The notes below the pieces were generated by a model. That model had not been told where the DNA came from. It did not search any database and was given only the letters and a program-made list of their open reading frames with translations. From Sandaracinaceae bacterium (GTDB lineage: Bacteria > Myxococcota_A > Polyangia > Polyangiales > Houyiibacteriaceae), in NCBI GenBank assembly GCA_020633055.1, contig JACKEJ010000008.1:62001-126000 (forward strand): a DNA stretch of 64,000 nucleotides, given 5' to 3'. The stretch's first letter is position 1. Every line of letters begins with the position of its first letter. Position numbers and translations under genes: made by a program. This document shows positions 9,084 through 17,684 of the stretch, one piece after another.

Positions 9084-9620
9084 TCAGCGAGGCGCGTCGG
9101 CGCTCGGTCGCGGCCGGCTCAGGCGCACGGCCAGCGCGCCCGTGCCGAGCGCGAGCAGCGCCGCGCCGATGAGCACCCACATGCCCATGCCCGTGGAGTC
9201 CAGGAAGACCGTGATGAGCGTGTAGAGCCCTACGAGCAGGATGAGGATACCCGTGGCCAGGCCCGCCCAGGCGAGCACGCGGAAGCCCTTGATGGCGGTC
9301 GACAGCAGCGCCAGCCCGAGCAGCGGGATGCTGAAGATGACGCCGCGGCTGGGCCCGGAGAGCTGCTCGACGACGTCGCCGCCGGTGAGCACGAGGCTGA
9401 AGCCACTGACCGAGACCATGTCGCCGAGGGTCACCCACGGCATGAAGAAGCCCGTCATGAGCCCCACGCCCGCGATGGCCTGCAGGATGCGCAGCCACGC
9501 GGGCGCCATGACCGGCTTGGACGGCGTGGCGGACGCCTGCTCGTTGCCAGCGGGGGTGACGGCGCCTCCCGAGCTGCTGCTCGCGGGCGCGGTCGCGGAC
9601 GTGGTCTGCGTGTCGGTCAC
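9084..9620 (-). CDS. Small integral membrane protein
   Basis: A 178-residue protein with a Ser/Thr/Ala-rich cytoplasmic or exposed N-terminus (about 40 residues) and four hydrophobic helices: about residues 45-65 (LQAIAGVGLMTGFFMPWVTL), 95-113, 117-140 and 145-165. The MPWVTLGD segment after the first helix resembles small bacterial membrane proteins of unknown role. Start is GTG at 9620, giving a normal leader; it diverges from the hydrolase gene after 43 bases. I do not recognise a named family. Confidence 0.7.
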   Translation of the reverse strand: MTDTQTTSATAPASSSSGGAVTPAGNEQASATPSKPVMAPAWLRILQAIAGVGLMTGFFMPWVTLGDMVSVSGFSLVLTGGDVVEQLSGPSRGVIFSIPLLGLALLSTAIKGFRVLAWAGLATGILILLVGLYTLITVFLDSTGMGMWVLIGAALLALGTGALAVRLSRPRPSADAPR

Positions 9621-9663
9621 GGCGCAGACGATAGCATCCCCCCGCCGCGCGCGGAGGGGTACG

Positions 9664-10707
9664 GTGAGGCGGTCCGTGCACACCGCATCACACACGGCTC
9701 GCCGCTCACCGTCGCGACCTGTCTGGCTGCGGCCGTTCGCGTCGCTGGGCGTCGGCGCGCTGCTGTGGCTGTGCGGCTGTGACGCTCCGGCGCCCGCGGC
9801 CACCCCTGCGGAGACCGCGGCGGCGCCGCCCCGAGAGCACTTCACGCTGCCTGCGCTGCGACGGGCGCGCCGCACACATCACCGTCACCGCGGCGACCCC
9901 ACACCGCCGCCCGCGCCACCATCGGACGTGTTCGAGCTGGTGCGCTACGCAGCGCCGCTCGGTGACAACGTCGCCTACGTCACGCCCGTGCGCCCGTCGC
10001 CCGATGGCGCGCGTCGTCCCGGGCTGATCTGGTTGTCGGGCGGCTTCCGGTGGTCACTCGGCGCGCACATGTGGACGCCAGGCCCGCCCGAGAACGACCA
10101 GAGCGCGACGGCGTTCCTCATGCCCGACCTCGTGCTGATGCGCCCGGCCCTGCGCGGCGTGAACGGCAACCCTGGTGACGTCGAGTGTTTCGTCGGCGAG
10201 GTGGACGACGTGCTGGCCGCGGCCGACTACCTCGCCACGCGGCCCGACGTCGACCCGGCGCGCATCTACCTGGGCGGACACAGCACGGGCGGGACGCTCG
10301 CGCTGCTGGCTGCGGAGAGCAGCGCACGCTTTCGCGCCGTGGTGGCTCTCGGCGCTGCGCCCGACGCGCGAGGTTACGGCGAAACGCGCTGCATCCCCAG
10401 CGACGCGACCACCGCGGAAGCCGAGCTGCGCGCACCGGCGCTGTACCTGCACGAGATCCGCACGCCCAGCGTCGTGGCCGAGGGAGCGCTGGGCAGCTGG
10501 TCACGGACCTACCCCGCCCTCGAAGCGCAGCGCGGCACAGCCCCCGTCACGATCTTGTCGGTCCCGGGGCTGGACCACCTCACGCTCGTGCGGCCGGCGT
10601 GCCTCGCGCTGCTGGAAGCGATCCGCGCGGACACCGCCAGCGACACGACGTTCTCGCTGCGCAGCGAAGCCATTCTCGGGCACGCCGCCCCGCCACCAGC
10701 GCCGTGA
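9664..10707 (+). CDS. Alpha/beta-hydrolase lipoprotein (dienelactone hydrolase/BAAT-like)
   Basis: A 347-residue predicted lipoprotein with signal LGVGALLWLCGC. After a Pro/Ala-rich linker the alpha/beta-hydrolase fold follows: the RPGLIWLSGGF strand, the nucleophile elbow GHSTGG (Ser about residue 206), and a terminal GLDHLTL supplying the catalytic His. Such enzymes hydrolyse esters or peptides; the substrate is unknown. GTG at 9664 or 9676 are both possible starts. The lipid anchor would put the enzyme in the periplasm or on an envelope membrane. Confidence 0.75.
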   Translation: MRRSVHTASHTARRSPSRPVWLRPFASLGVGALLWLCGCDAPAPAATPAETAAAPPREHFTLPALRRARRTHHRHRGDPTPPPAPPSDVFELVRYAAPLGDNVAYVTPVRPSPDGARRPGLIWLSGGFRWSLGAHMWTPGPPENDQSATAFLMPDLVLMRPALRGVNGNPGDVECFVGEVDDVLAAADYLATRPDVDPARIYLGGHSTGGTLALLAAESSARFRAVVALGAAPDARGYGETRCIPSDATTAEAELRAPALYLHEIRTPSVVAEGALGSWSRTYPALEAQRGTAPVTILSVPGLDHLTLVRPACLALLEAIRADTASDTTFSLRSEAILGHAAPPPAP

Positions 10708-10762
10708 TCCGGCGCGTCATGGCGACGTATCCAACACCGGACGTTCTCGGTAGTGTCCGACC

Positions 10763-13700
10763 ATGATCCCCCCTGACCCCGCCGCGTCCGGCAAGGACGT
10801 GCGGTTCGACCCGCCCGCGTGGGCTCTGAGCGAGTGCACCCTGCCGATCACGACACCCATGCGGGTGCGCAAGGCGGGCACCTTCGATGAGGTGTGGACG
10901 CGCGGACTCGTGGCCATCGAGGACCGCCTTCGACAAGGAATGTGGCGCTGGCCCGAGAAGCCGACGGAGACCGAGGCACCGCTCCAAGCGAAGCTGCGCG
11001 AGCGGTTGGCCACCAGGGCGGAGGGCACCGACTTCGACATGGAGCTGGAGGCCTACACGTTGTCGGTGGTTCGCCACACCGACCTCTCCCTGCTCGACCT
11101 GAGCGCCCTCAGGCCGCGGGCCCTCGCCTACTGGACCACGCGGTCCGACCCGGCGACCGCCCTCGAGACCCTGGTGCGCGGGATGTGCACGTCGTGCTTT
11201 GCGCGCGACGCCTACTCGACGCTACGCGCCCTTCACGGCGAGCCCACGCTCAACATCTACTTGCTCCCCGAGGTCGTCCGCGACCACGTCCGCCAGCACG
11301 GTGTCGCGACGCTCGAGCCCGTCGTGCGACGCCTGTGCGACGACCCGGTCCTGCTCGCGTGGATCCTGGACGACGAGGCGGCCGCGCTCACAGAGGTGCG
11401 CCGGCACGACCATCCCAAGCGTCGTCTCGAGCGCCTCGTCGGCTTGCTCCCGACCGCCGAGGACGCCGCGCCCTTGCTGGAGGCAGCTCCGCTCGGAGAC
11501 GGGATGCGCGCCATCGCACGCCACGGCGCGGCGCTGGCGGGCGCAGCGCTGGCGTCGACGCCTGCGTCCAGGGCTCACATCACGTTTTGGGCGTGCTACC
11601 CGTCGGCTACCGCGGCGCACAAGCTGGTGGCGGCGCTGGGCCCGAAGCAGACGCGCAGCTTGGTGGCGCAGGCGCTCGCGAACATGCCGGAGCACGCGCG
11701 CGGGGCGCTGCTGGAGGCGAGGGCGAGCCGGACGACGCACCGCGACGTGATCGACGCACTGCTGTCCACGTTCGAGGCGCAGGTGGCTCCGGAGGCGTGT
11801 GTGGACACGGGTGAAGGCGACGCGCCCGAGCGCGACCTGCCCCGGGTGCTGGTGAGCCCCCCTTGGAGGACGAAGCGACGCGCTGCCCTGCCCACGTTCG
11901 CTGGTCTGCTCGCCCAGTCCGTCGAGTACGCGGTGGACCTCGGCACGCTCGACCCACGCGTACTGGAGCGTGAGCTGACGACTCTGACGTCGCTCCAACG
12001 TGAGCGACCCCACGACGACGGGCGGGTCATCGGCGCCTACATGGTGTGGGGCGCGACGTTCGAGCAGCTCGAAGCGCTGCGCGCGACTGGCGCACTCGCG
12101 CGCGTCGACGCGCACTACTGGACGCACACCACCTACATGACGGGCCTGACGGTGCTGCTCCACCGCGATGGCGCGAAGGTGGTTCCCGCGCTGCTCCAGC
12201 TCGCGCCCGCGCTGCGCCCCGAGCTCGCGTGCGAGCTGAGCTACGTAGGCGCGGTCGAGGTGGCGCCCATGGCGGTGCAGTGGCTGCGCTACAAGGGCGC
12301 CCGTCGAGCCGCGAGCGAGTGGGTGTGTCGGTTCCCGCGTCACGCCGCCGCGGGGCTCCTCCCGATCGTCTTCGGCGCGGACACACCGCCGCTGGAACGC
12401 GAGCGCGCGCTGACGCTGTTCGCATTGCTGGCGGTGGAGCGTGGGGTGGTCTTGGAAGAGGCGGCGCGGCACGGACCCGACGTGCTCGCAGCAGCGACCA
12501 CGCTCATCGACCGAGATCCGTTGGAGAGCGCCCCGACGAAGGCACCGAAGCTGCTCGAGGGCGTCGAGGCGCTCCCACGCGTGCGTCTGCGCGATGGACG
12601 CACGCTCCCGAGACGTGCGCAGCTCCACCTCACGGAGATGCTCGCCTTCTCCTCCATGGAGGCCCCGTACGCTGGCGTCGCGCACGCGCGAGGCGCGTGC
12701 GACCAAGCCTCCCTCGACACGTTCTTGGACGCGCTCGTGGACCTCTGGGTGGCAGCCGGAATGCGCAGCGCGCACGCCTGGACCGCGCGCGCGGTCGCGC
12801 TCGTGGGGAGCGACCGCGCAGCGCGAGCGCTCTTCGATCGCGGCCGCGCGTGGGCTCGGGACGGGCAGAAGCAGAACGCCTTGCTGCTGCTGGACGTCCT
12901 TGCGGTGATGGGGTCGGACCTCGCGCTGTCGCTGATCGGTCGAATGTCGCGCGGCGGGCAGCGGCAGTACCTCAAGGACCGGGCCGCGGGCCTCCTGACG
13001 GAGATCGCGATCGCGCGAGGTCTGAGCGCGGATGAGCTGGAGGATCGGACGGCCCCCGACCTCGGCCTGGACGAACATGGCCGGTACGCGCTGGACTTTG
13101 GTCCGCGGCGCTTCCACGTGGGCTTCGACGAGCACCTGCTGCCGTTCGTCCGCGACGAAAACGGCGAGCGGCTCGTGCAGCTCCCGCGGCCGCGCAAGAC
13201 CGATGATCCCGCGATGGCCAAGGCGGCCTGGGAGGCATGGAAGACCCTCCGCAGCGAAGCCGATGCCGCCGCGAAGGACCAGCTGGCCCGGCTGGCGCGC
13301 ATGATGGCAGACGAGCGGCGCGTCGACGCAGAGGTCTTTCTGCAATGCTTCGCGAAGCACCCGCTCGTCGGGCACCTCGCCGCGCGACTGGTGTGGGGGA
13401 CGTTCGACGCAGAGGGAGGGGTGTGCGGCACCTTTCGCGTCACGGAGGAGCGAACCCTAGCGAGCCTCGACGACACCCCGTTCGAGCTGCCTCGAGACGC
13501 CGCAGTCGGCTTGGTGCATCCACTGCACCTGAGCGAGTCCGAGGTCGGCCGTTGGCAGAGCCTGCTCCTCGACTACGACCTCGTGCAGCCGTTCGGGCAA
13601 CTGACGCGCCCGCGCGACGACCTCTCGTGCGAGCAGCTGATGGCACGCTACGAGGGTGCACAGGCTCCGGGCGGGGTGCTCTACTCGTTGCGCACGTCGG

Positions 13701-13918
13701 GGTGGCGAGCGCTCCTCGCAGAGGACGCTGCCATCGTCGGCTTTTGGCGGGGCTACGCGGGCATCGAGTTCCAGCTCCACGTGTCGCCGCGCCTGATGCA
13801 GGGAAAGGCGAGCGGTCTGCATGCGTTGCGCCTCGTGTCGCGTGGCGACACGGACAGCCTCACGGCGGTCCAGCGCGCGGAGCTGCTCTTTCAGCTGGAT
13901 GGCGTCTTGGCTCGCTGA
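10763..13918 (+). CDS. DUF4132 domain protein
   Basis: A 1051-residue soluble protein. No signal peptide is seen. The N-terminal two thirds is a helical, Leu/Ala-rich repeat region reminiscent of HEAT-like stacking (for example ALTLFALLAVERGVVLEEA), and the C-terminal third carries the DUF4132 pattern: GPRRFHVGFDEHLLPFV, LPRPRKTDDPAMAKAAWEAW, and LVWGTFD. DUF4132 proteins are large, often encoded beside WGR-domain or MoxR/VWA genes, and functionally unassigned; here there is no such neighbour and no WGR domain. The ATG at 10763 has no obvious ribosome binding site. Confidence 0.8.
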   Translation: MIPPDPAASGKDVRFDPPAWALSECTLPITTPMRVRKAGTFDEVWTRGLVAIEDRLRQGMWRWPEKPTETEAPLQAKLRERLATRAEGTDFDMELEAYTLSVVRHTDLSLLDLSALRPRALAYWTTRSDPATALETLVRGMCTSCFARDAYSTLRALHGEPTLNIYLLPEVVRDHVRQHGVATLEPVVRRLCDDPVLLAWILDDEAAALTEVRRHDHPKRRLERLVGLLPTAEDAAPLLEAAPLGDGMRAIARHGAALAGAALASTPASRAHITFWACYPSATAAHKLVAALGPKQTRSLVAQALANMPEHARGALLEARASRTTHRDVIDALLSTFEAQVAPEACVDTGEGDAPERDLPRVLVSPPWRTKRRAALPTFAGLLAQSVEYAVDLGTLDPRVLERELTTLTSLQRERPHDDGRVIGAYMVWGATFEQLEALRATGALARVDAHYWTHTTYMTGLTVLLHRDGAKVVPALLQLAPALRPELACELSYVGAVEVAPMAVQWLRYKGARRAASEWVCRFPRHAAAGLLPIVFGADTPPLERERALTLFALLAVERGVVLEEAARHGPDVLAAATTLIDRDPLESAPTKAPKLLEGVEALPRVRLRDGRTLPRRAQLHLTEMLAFSSMEAPYAGVAHARGACDQASLDTFLDALVDLWVAAGMRSAHAWTARAVALVGSDRAARALFDRGRAWARDGQKQNALLLLDVLAVMGSDLALSLIGRMSRGGQRQYLKDRAAGLLTEIAIARGLSADELEDRTAPDLGLDEHGRYALDFGPRRFHVGFDEHLLPFVRDENGERLVQLPRPRKTDDPAMAKAAWEAWKTLRSEADAAAKDQLARLARMMADERRVDAEVFLQCFAKHPLVGHLAARLVWGTFDAEGGVCGTFRVTEERTLASLDDTPFELPRDAAVGLVHPLHLSESEVGRWQSLLLDYDLVQPFGQLTRPRDDLSCEQLMARYEGAQAPGGVLYSLRTSGWRALLAEDAAIVGFWRGYAGIEFQLHVSPRLMQGKASGLHALRLVSRGDTDSLTAVQRAELLFQLDGVLAR

Positions 13919-13958
13919 GGCGCGCGCGGTGCCCACACGGACACGTGGCGCAGCAGAC

Positions 13959-13980
13959 GGGCGGTGGTCGGTGACCGCCC
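13959..13980 (+). terminator. Possible terminator hairpin after the DUF4132 gene
   Basis: GGGCGGT and ACCGCCC form a perfect 7-bp stem around an 8-base loop, 40 bases after the stop codon. There is no T run, so factor-independent action is uncertain. Confidence 0.4.
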
Positions 13981-14028
13981 ACGTGCGCACAGGTACGCAC
14001 GCGGACGCGCGGTGATATGCTGCTCCCC

Positions 14029-14466
14029 ATGGATGCCGGCGTACCCCACAGGATCGAGTGCGAGCAGTGCGGCGCCCCGCCCGTGGCGGGGCTGGTCGCC
14101 TGCCCCTATTGCGAGGCCAGCTACCCCGGCGCACCCGGGCAGCACGTGGACTGCCCCGGCTGTGGCGCCGACAACCACCCCACGTCGCTGCGCTGCGCGC
14201 GCTGCAGCGCGAGCCTGATGCAGACCTGCGTGTTCTGTGCGCGTCCGTCCGCGCTGGCGCTGGTCGCGTGTGGCCACTGCGGGGAGACCTTCGCGGGGGC
14301 CGCCGCGCGCAAGGCCGAGCGCGAGGCGCAGCAACGCCGGCAGCAGGCCATGAACGTGGCGGCGACGGGGCTCACGGCGCTCGGCGCCGTGGCCACCAGC
14401 AGCACGGGGCAGCGCATCCTCGGGCAGCTGTTCGACTCGGTGAAGGACGAGCTGCTCAAAGACTGA
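14029..14466 (+). CDS. Multi zinc-ribbon protein
   Basis: A 145-residue protein with six CxxC knuckles arranged as three zinc ribbons in its first 90 residues (CEQC/CPYC, CPGC/CARC and CVFC/CGHC), followed by a charged Lys/Arg/Gln helix (KAEREAQQRRQQAM) and a small hydrophobic-to-amphipathic tail. It is similar in style to double-zinc-ribbon proteins, whose roles are mostly unknown. ATG at 14017 is an alternative start four residues upstream. A compact Cys-rich lipoprotein gene follows after 53 bases. Confidence 0.75.
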   Translation: MDAGVPHRIECEQCGAPPVAGLVACPYCEASYPGAPGQHVDCPGCGADNHPTSLRCARCSASLMQTCVFCARPSALALVACGHCGETFAGAAARKAEREAQQRRQQAMNVAATGLTALGAVATSSTGQRILGQLFDSVKDELLKD

Positions 14467-14519
14467 GACGCCGCGTGAGGGACACCTCAGCGCCCGCTTC
14501 CGTACTCTCGGGAGACATC

Positions 14520-14849
14520 ATGAACGACTCGCGAATCCTCGTCCTCTCCGGCTTCCTGGCGTTGCTCGCTGCGGGGTGTGCCAAGCCCCCGACCTACACG
14601 GAGTTCGACGCGCGCGAGTGGAACGCCGAGTGTCGCGAAGCATCCGACTGCACCTTGGTGCGCGTCCCGTGCGGGCACTGCGGCCAGACGGCCAGCATCG
14701 CGGCCAGCGACGCTGCGGCCTACACGACCCAGTCGCGCGAGGTGGACTGCGCGGACTACCCGCACGGGGACGTCGTCTGCGGCAGCGCGCTACCTCAGGT
14801 CCCCGCGTGCGTGGAGGGGCGCTGCAGCTCGGTCGTGGCGCCCGAGTAG
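14520..14849 (+). CDS. Small cysteine-rich lipoprotein
   Basis: A 109-residue lipoprotein with signal LALLAAGC (lipidated Cys about residue 20). The mature part has eight cysteines arranged in pairs (ECREASDC, CGHC, then DC, VC, AC and GRC), suggesting disulfide bonding in the periplasm. The ATG at 14520 is preceded by GGGAGA. No family is recognised; the spacing ASDCTLVRVPCGHCG resembles small secreted proteins of myxobacteria that are annotated only as hypothetical. Confidence 0.75.
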   Translation: MNDSRILVLSGFLALLAAGCAKPPTYTEFDAREWNAECREASDCTLVRVPCGHCGQTASIAASDAAAYTTQSREVDCADYPHGDVVCGSALPQVPACVEGRCSSVVAPE

Positions 14850-14903
14850 CGCCAGCATCGCCCCGCGGGCTGCGCCGCGCGCATCCGGCGCTACAGTCTC
14901 CCC

Positions 14904-16214
14904 ATGTCCGCCGAGACCCCCAAGCAGCAGGCCATCGCAGCCCGCGAAGCCGGTCGCATCCTCTCCAGCCTCAGCAGCGACGCGCGCGCCGCCGTGCTCG
15001 TGCGCGTGGCCGGCGCGTTGACCGAGAACGCCGCCGAGATCCTGCGCGAGAACGCCCTGGACGTGGCCGACGCCGCCGAGGCCGTCGCCAAGGGCAGCAT
15101 GACGCCCGCGCTGGCGGCCCGTCTGAAGCTCGACGAGCGCAAGCTCGCCAAGCTGGCGGACGGCATCCGGGACATCGCCGAGCAGGACGAGCCGCTGGGC
15201 AAGGTGCTGTCGCGCACGGAGCTGGCCGACGGCCTGCTGCTCCAGCTCGAGACGGCGCCCATGGGTGTGGTGATGGTCATCTTCGAGAGCCGCCCCGACG
15301 CGCTGCCGCAGGTCGCGGCGCTCGCGCTGCGCTCGGGCAACGGGCTGGTGCTGAAGGGGGGCAAGGAGGCGGCGCGCTCCAACCGCGTGCTGCACCGCGT
15401 GATCACCCAGGCGCTCGAGCCCGACGTGCCGTCCGCGTGCATCGCGCTCGTAGAGAGCCGTGACGAGGTGGCCAGCCTGCTCGAGCTCGACGACGTGATC
15501 GACCTGGTGATCCCCCGCGGCGGCAACGCGCTGGTGAGCTACATACAGCGCAACACGCGCATCCCCGTGCTGGGGCACGCCGACGGCATCTGCCACGTGT
15601 ACGTGGACGCCGCCGCGGACATGGAGAAGGCCACGCGCATCGTGCTCGACTCCAAGACGGACTACCCCGCGGCGTGCAACGCCATGGAGACGCTGCTGCT
15701 CGACGAGGCGCTCGTCGCGGACGGGCGCGCTCAGACGCTGCTCGATGCGCTGCGAGGCGCGGGCGTGCGGCTCGAAGGCGGACCACGCGCCGCGCGCGAG
15801 CTGGACCTGCCGCTGACGGAAGACCTGCACAAGGAGTGGGGCGACCTCGAGGCCACGGTCGAGATCGTGAGCGACCTCGACGCCGCCATCGACCACATCC
15901 ACCGCTACGGCAGCGCGCACACCGACTGCGTGGTGACCGAGGACCCGGCGGTCGCCGAGCGCTTTCTCGCCACCGTGGACAGCGCCTGCGTGTTCCACAA
16001 CGCCAGCACCCGCTTCGCGGACGGCTACCGCTTCGGGCTGGGCGCCGAGGTGGGCATCAGCACGTCGCGCATCCACGCTCGGGGCCCGGTGGGGGTCGAG
16101 GGACTGCTGACCACGCGCTTCAAGCTGCGTGGTCACGGTGACACCGTGGGGCCGTTCAGCGCGGGTGAGCGCGAGTTCACCCACAAGCGTCTCCCAACGC
16201 ACGGCGCCGAGTAG
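14904..16214 (+). CDS. proA: Glutamate-5-semialdehyde dehydrogenase (gamma-glutamyl phosphate reductase)
   Basis: A 436-residue enzyme of the second step of proline synthesis: NADPH-dependent reduction of gamma-glutamyl phosphate to glutamate-5-semialdehyde in the cytoplasm. It belongs to the aldehyde dehydrogenase superfamily and shows the ProA signature GVVMVIFESRPDALPQVAAL, the LRSGNGLVLKGGKEA motif, and the catalytic Cys258 in YPAACNAMETLL. Length is normal for ProA (about 420). No proB (glutamate 5-kinase) is adjacent, so proline genes are dispersed here. ATG at 14904 fits the family N-terminus. Confidence 0.95.
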   Translation: MSAETPKQQAIAAREAGRILSSLSSDARAAVLVRVAGALTENAAEILRENALDVADAAEAVAKGSMTPALAARLKLDERKLAKLADGIRDIAEQDEPLGKVLSRTELADGLLLQLETAPMGVVMVIFESRPDALPQVAALALRSGNGLVLKGGKEAARSNRVLHRVITQALEPDVPSACIALVESRDEVASLLELDDVIDLVIPRGGNALVSYIQRNTRIPVLGHADGICHVYVDAAADMEKATRIVLDSKTDYPAACNAMETLLLDEALVADGRAQTLLDALRGAGVRLEGGPRAARELDLPLTEDLHKEWGDLEATVEIVSDLDAAIDHIHRYGSAHTDCVVTEDPAVAERFLATVDSACVFHNASTRFADGYRFGLGAEVGISTSRIHARGPVGVEGLLTTRFKLRGHGDTVGPFSAGEREFTHKRLPTHGAE

Positions 16215-16244
16215 CCATGTGGTGCCGAACTCGGCTCGCTCCAT

Positions 16245-16293
16245 GACGCGAACGTCGTGGGTGCGTGCGACCAGCGCTCAAGACGCGAACGTC
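16245..16293. repeat. 12-bp direct repeat at the 3' end of the PAS gene
   Basis: GACGCGAACGTC occurs at 16245-16256 and again at 16282-16293, the second copy encoding the last codons of the PAS-domain protein and the first lying just beyond its stop. It may be the trace of a short duplication. Confidence 0.5.
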
Positions 16294-16907
16294 ATGCCCG
16301 GGAAGTTGCTCGCGACGCAGCTGGGACAGATGCCGTGCGACAGGCGCAGCTTGGGATAGTGGGCGACGACCGGATCCATGGGGTGCCAACCCCCGCGCAC
16401 GTCGCGCAGGCACTGGCACCACGCGCACATCGTCATGCACAGCGGGGGACGCGCCTCGCTCTTGACGTGATTGTGCAGTCCCGTTGAAAGCAGCTCGTCG
16501 CGCTCACCCGAGCGCAGCGCATCCTCCGTGATGTCACACCCGACCGGCAGCAAGCTGATGACCTCACCGTGGTGGTCGACGATGGGGGTCAGAGCGAAGT
16601 CGATGATGCGGAGCTCTCCCGATGGCGTCGGGTGGGTTGCCTGAAAGTGCACGTACGACCCGCTCGCCGCGCGTTGCACCGACGCATACAGGAGCTCCTG
16701 CATCGTCCGGGAGTGGCTCCACCACGGTGTGTCCCAGAACGGCCGCTCCATGACGTGGGACTTCGACACGCCGACCAGCGACAACGAGAACTCGTTGGCC
16801 TCCAATAGCATGCCGTCTCGACCCAGGAGGCCGACGAGCTTCAGAGGGCGCTGCACCGAGCCAGGCATCGCGAACCGACATGCTATCACCAAACGGGGAA
16901 TCGTCAC
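16278..16907 (-). CDS. PAS-domain protein with C-terminal Cys/His motif
   Basis: A 209-residue protein with one PAS sensor domain (about residues 20-130; GLLGRDGMLLEANEFSLSLV at the start and TPIVDHHGEVISLLPVGCDI at the end) and a C-terminal cysteine module: CAWCQCLRDVRGGW followed by LSHGICPSC. This CxxC ... HGICPxC element is common at the end of delta-proteobacterial and myxobacterial sensor proteins and probably binds a metal. There is no kinase, GGDEF or other output domain, so it is likely a single-domain sensor or adaptor. GTG at 16907 is assumed; an internal ATG 12 codons later is an alternative. Confidence 0.75.
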   Translation of the reverse strand: MTIPRLVIACRFAMPGSVQRPLKLVGLLGRDGMLLEANEFSLSLVGVSKSHVMERPFWDTPWWSHSRTMQELLYASVQRAASGSYVHFQATHPTPSGELRIIDFALTPIVDHHGEVISLLPVGCDITEDALRSGERDELLSTGLHNHVKSEARPPLCMTMCAWCQCLRDVRGGWHPMDPVVAHYPKLRLSHGICPSCVASNFPGMTFAS

Positions 16908-16976
16908 ACCCTAGGGGTGATTCTTGCTTCGAGACAAAGTTCGGGCACCCAAGAGGGAGGCGGCTATGCTGTTCCC

Positions 16977-17591
16977 ATGACCCACTTCGCTCGCAAGTTG
17001 GAGGTCTTGGGGATCGCGCTGGGCGTCTGGACGCTCGCGGCCCCCACCACTTCGCTCGCTCAGACCGCGTTCCCCATCGTCGTGATGGACGTCAGGGCCG
17101 AGACCCCTCCTGACGGTGAGCGCGCGCCGTTGCTGCCCGTGGACCCGACCGCGGTGCGTGTCGAGCTGGCACGCGAGCTGCGCGCGTTCGTGGTCGCGCC
17201 CGAGGCCGTCGAGGCCGACGAGGTCGCGCCTGTGGCGACCGTGGATGTGCTCGTCTCCTCCGACAACGCCAGAGTGATCGTGCATCGCGCGTCACCGCCG
17301 AACGCAGCCGAGGAGACGCAGGAGCTGGCCTTCCAGGGACGCCTGACGCACGCGCGCTTGGTGGGGCTGGTGGTCGCCCTGATCGGCCCCTCCCTCGATC
17401 CCACACCGCACACGGGGATGGACGTGAGCGTCAACCCGTACCACGATCCGAGCGCTGGCGTGGCTCGGCTCGAGCCCATCCCAGCACGCTCGGCGTACGC
17501 ATTCTATACGCCCAACCCGTACCGCGTTGCAGGCACGGTCCGCGCCCAGCGCGCGACGCCGATGCCCCTTGGGCAGAACCCCTACCGCTGA
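16977..17591 (+). CDS. Secreted protein with C-terminal NPY repeats
   Basis: A 204-residue protein with a clear Sec signal peptide (VLGIALGVWTLAAPTTSLAQ). The mature part starts with a strand-rich region (FPIVVMDVRAETPPD) and a segment (LTHARLVGLVVALIGPSL) resembling the tail of small periplasmic proteins that detect or bind envelope factors. The last 60 residues contain three NPY motifs (VNPYHD, TPNPYR and the terminal QNPYR). I do not recognise the family. ATG at 16977 is chosen for the signal peptide; the frame is open 20 codons further upstream. Confidence 0.7.
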   Translation: MTHFARKLEVLGIALGVWTLAAPTTSLAQTAFPIVVMDVRAETPPDGERAPLLPVDPTAVRVELARELRAFVVAPEAVEADEVAPVATVDVLVSSDNARVIVHRASPPNAAEETQELAFQGRLTHARLVGLVVALIGPSLDPTPHTGMDVSVNPYHDPSAGVARLEPIPARSAYAFYTPNPYRVAGTVRAQRATPMPLGQNPYR

Positions 17592-17684
17592 CCTCGGCGA
17601 CCCGCGGCTAGGACGTGGGCGTCCGTCGGTCGCTCGGGCTGCCCAAGTGCGAGCGCCGCGAGTCGTGCCATCCAGCCACGCACG

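Noticed and set aside
17592..17684. Terminator between the NPY-repeat gene and corA
   Set aside because: Only a weak 5-bp GGACG/CGTCC stem is present and no T run follows.
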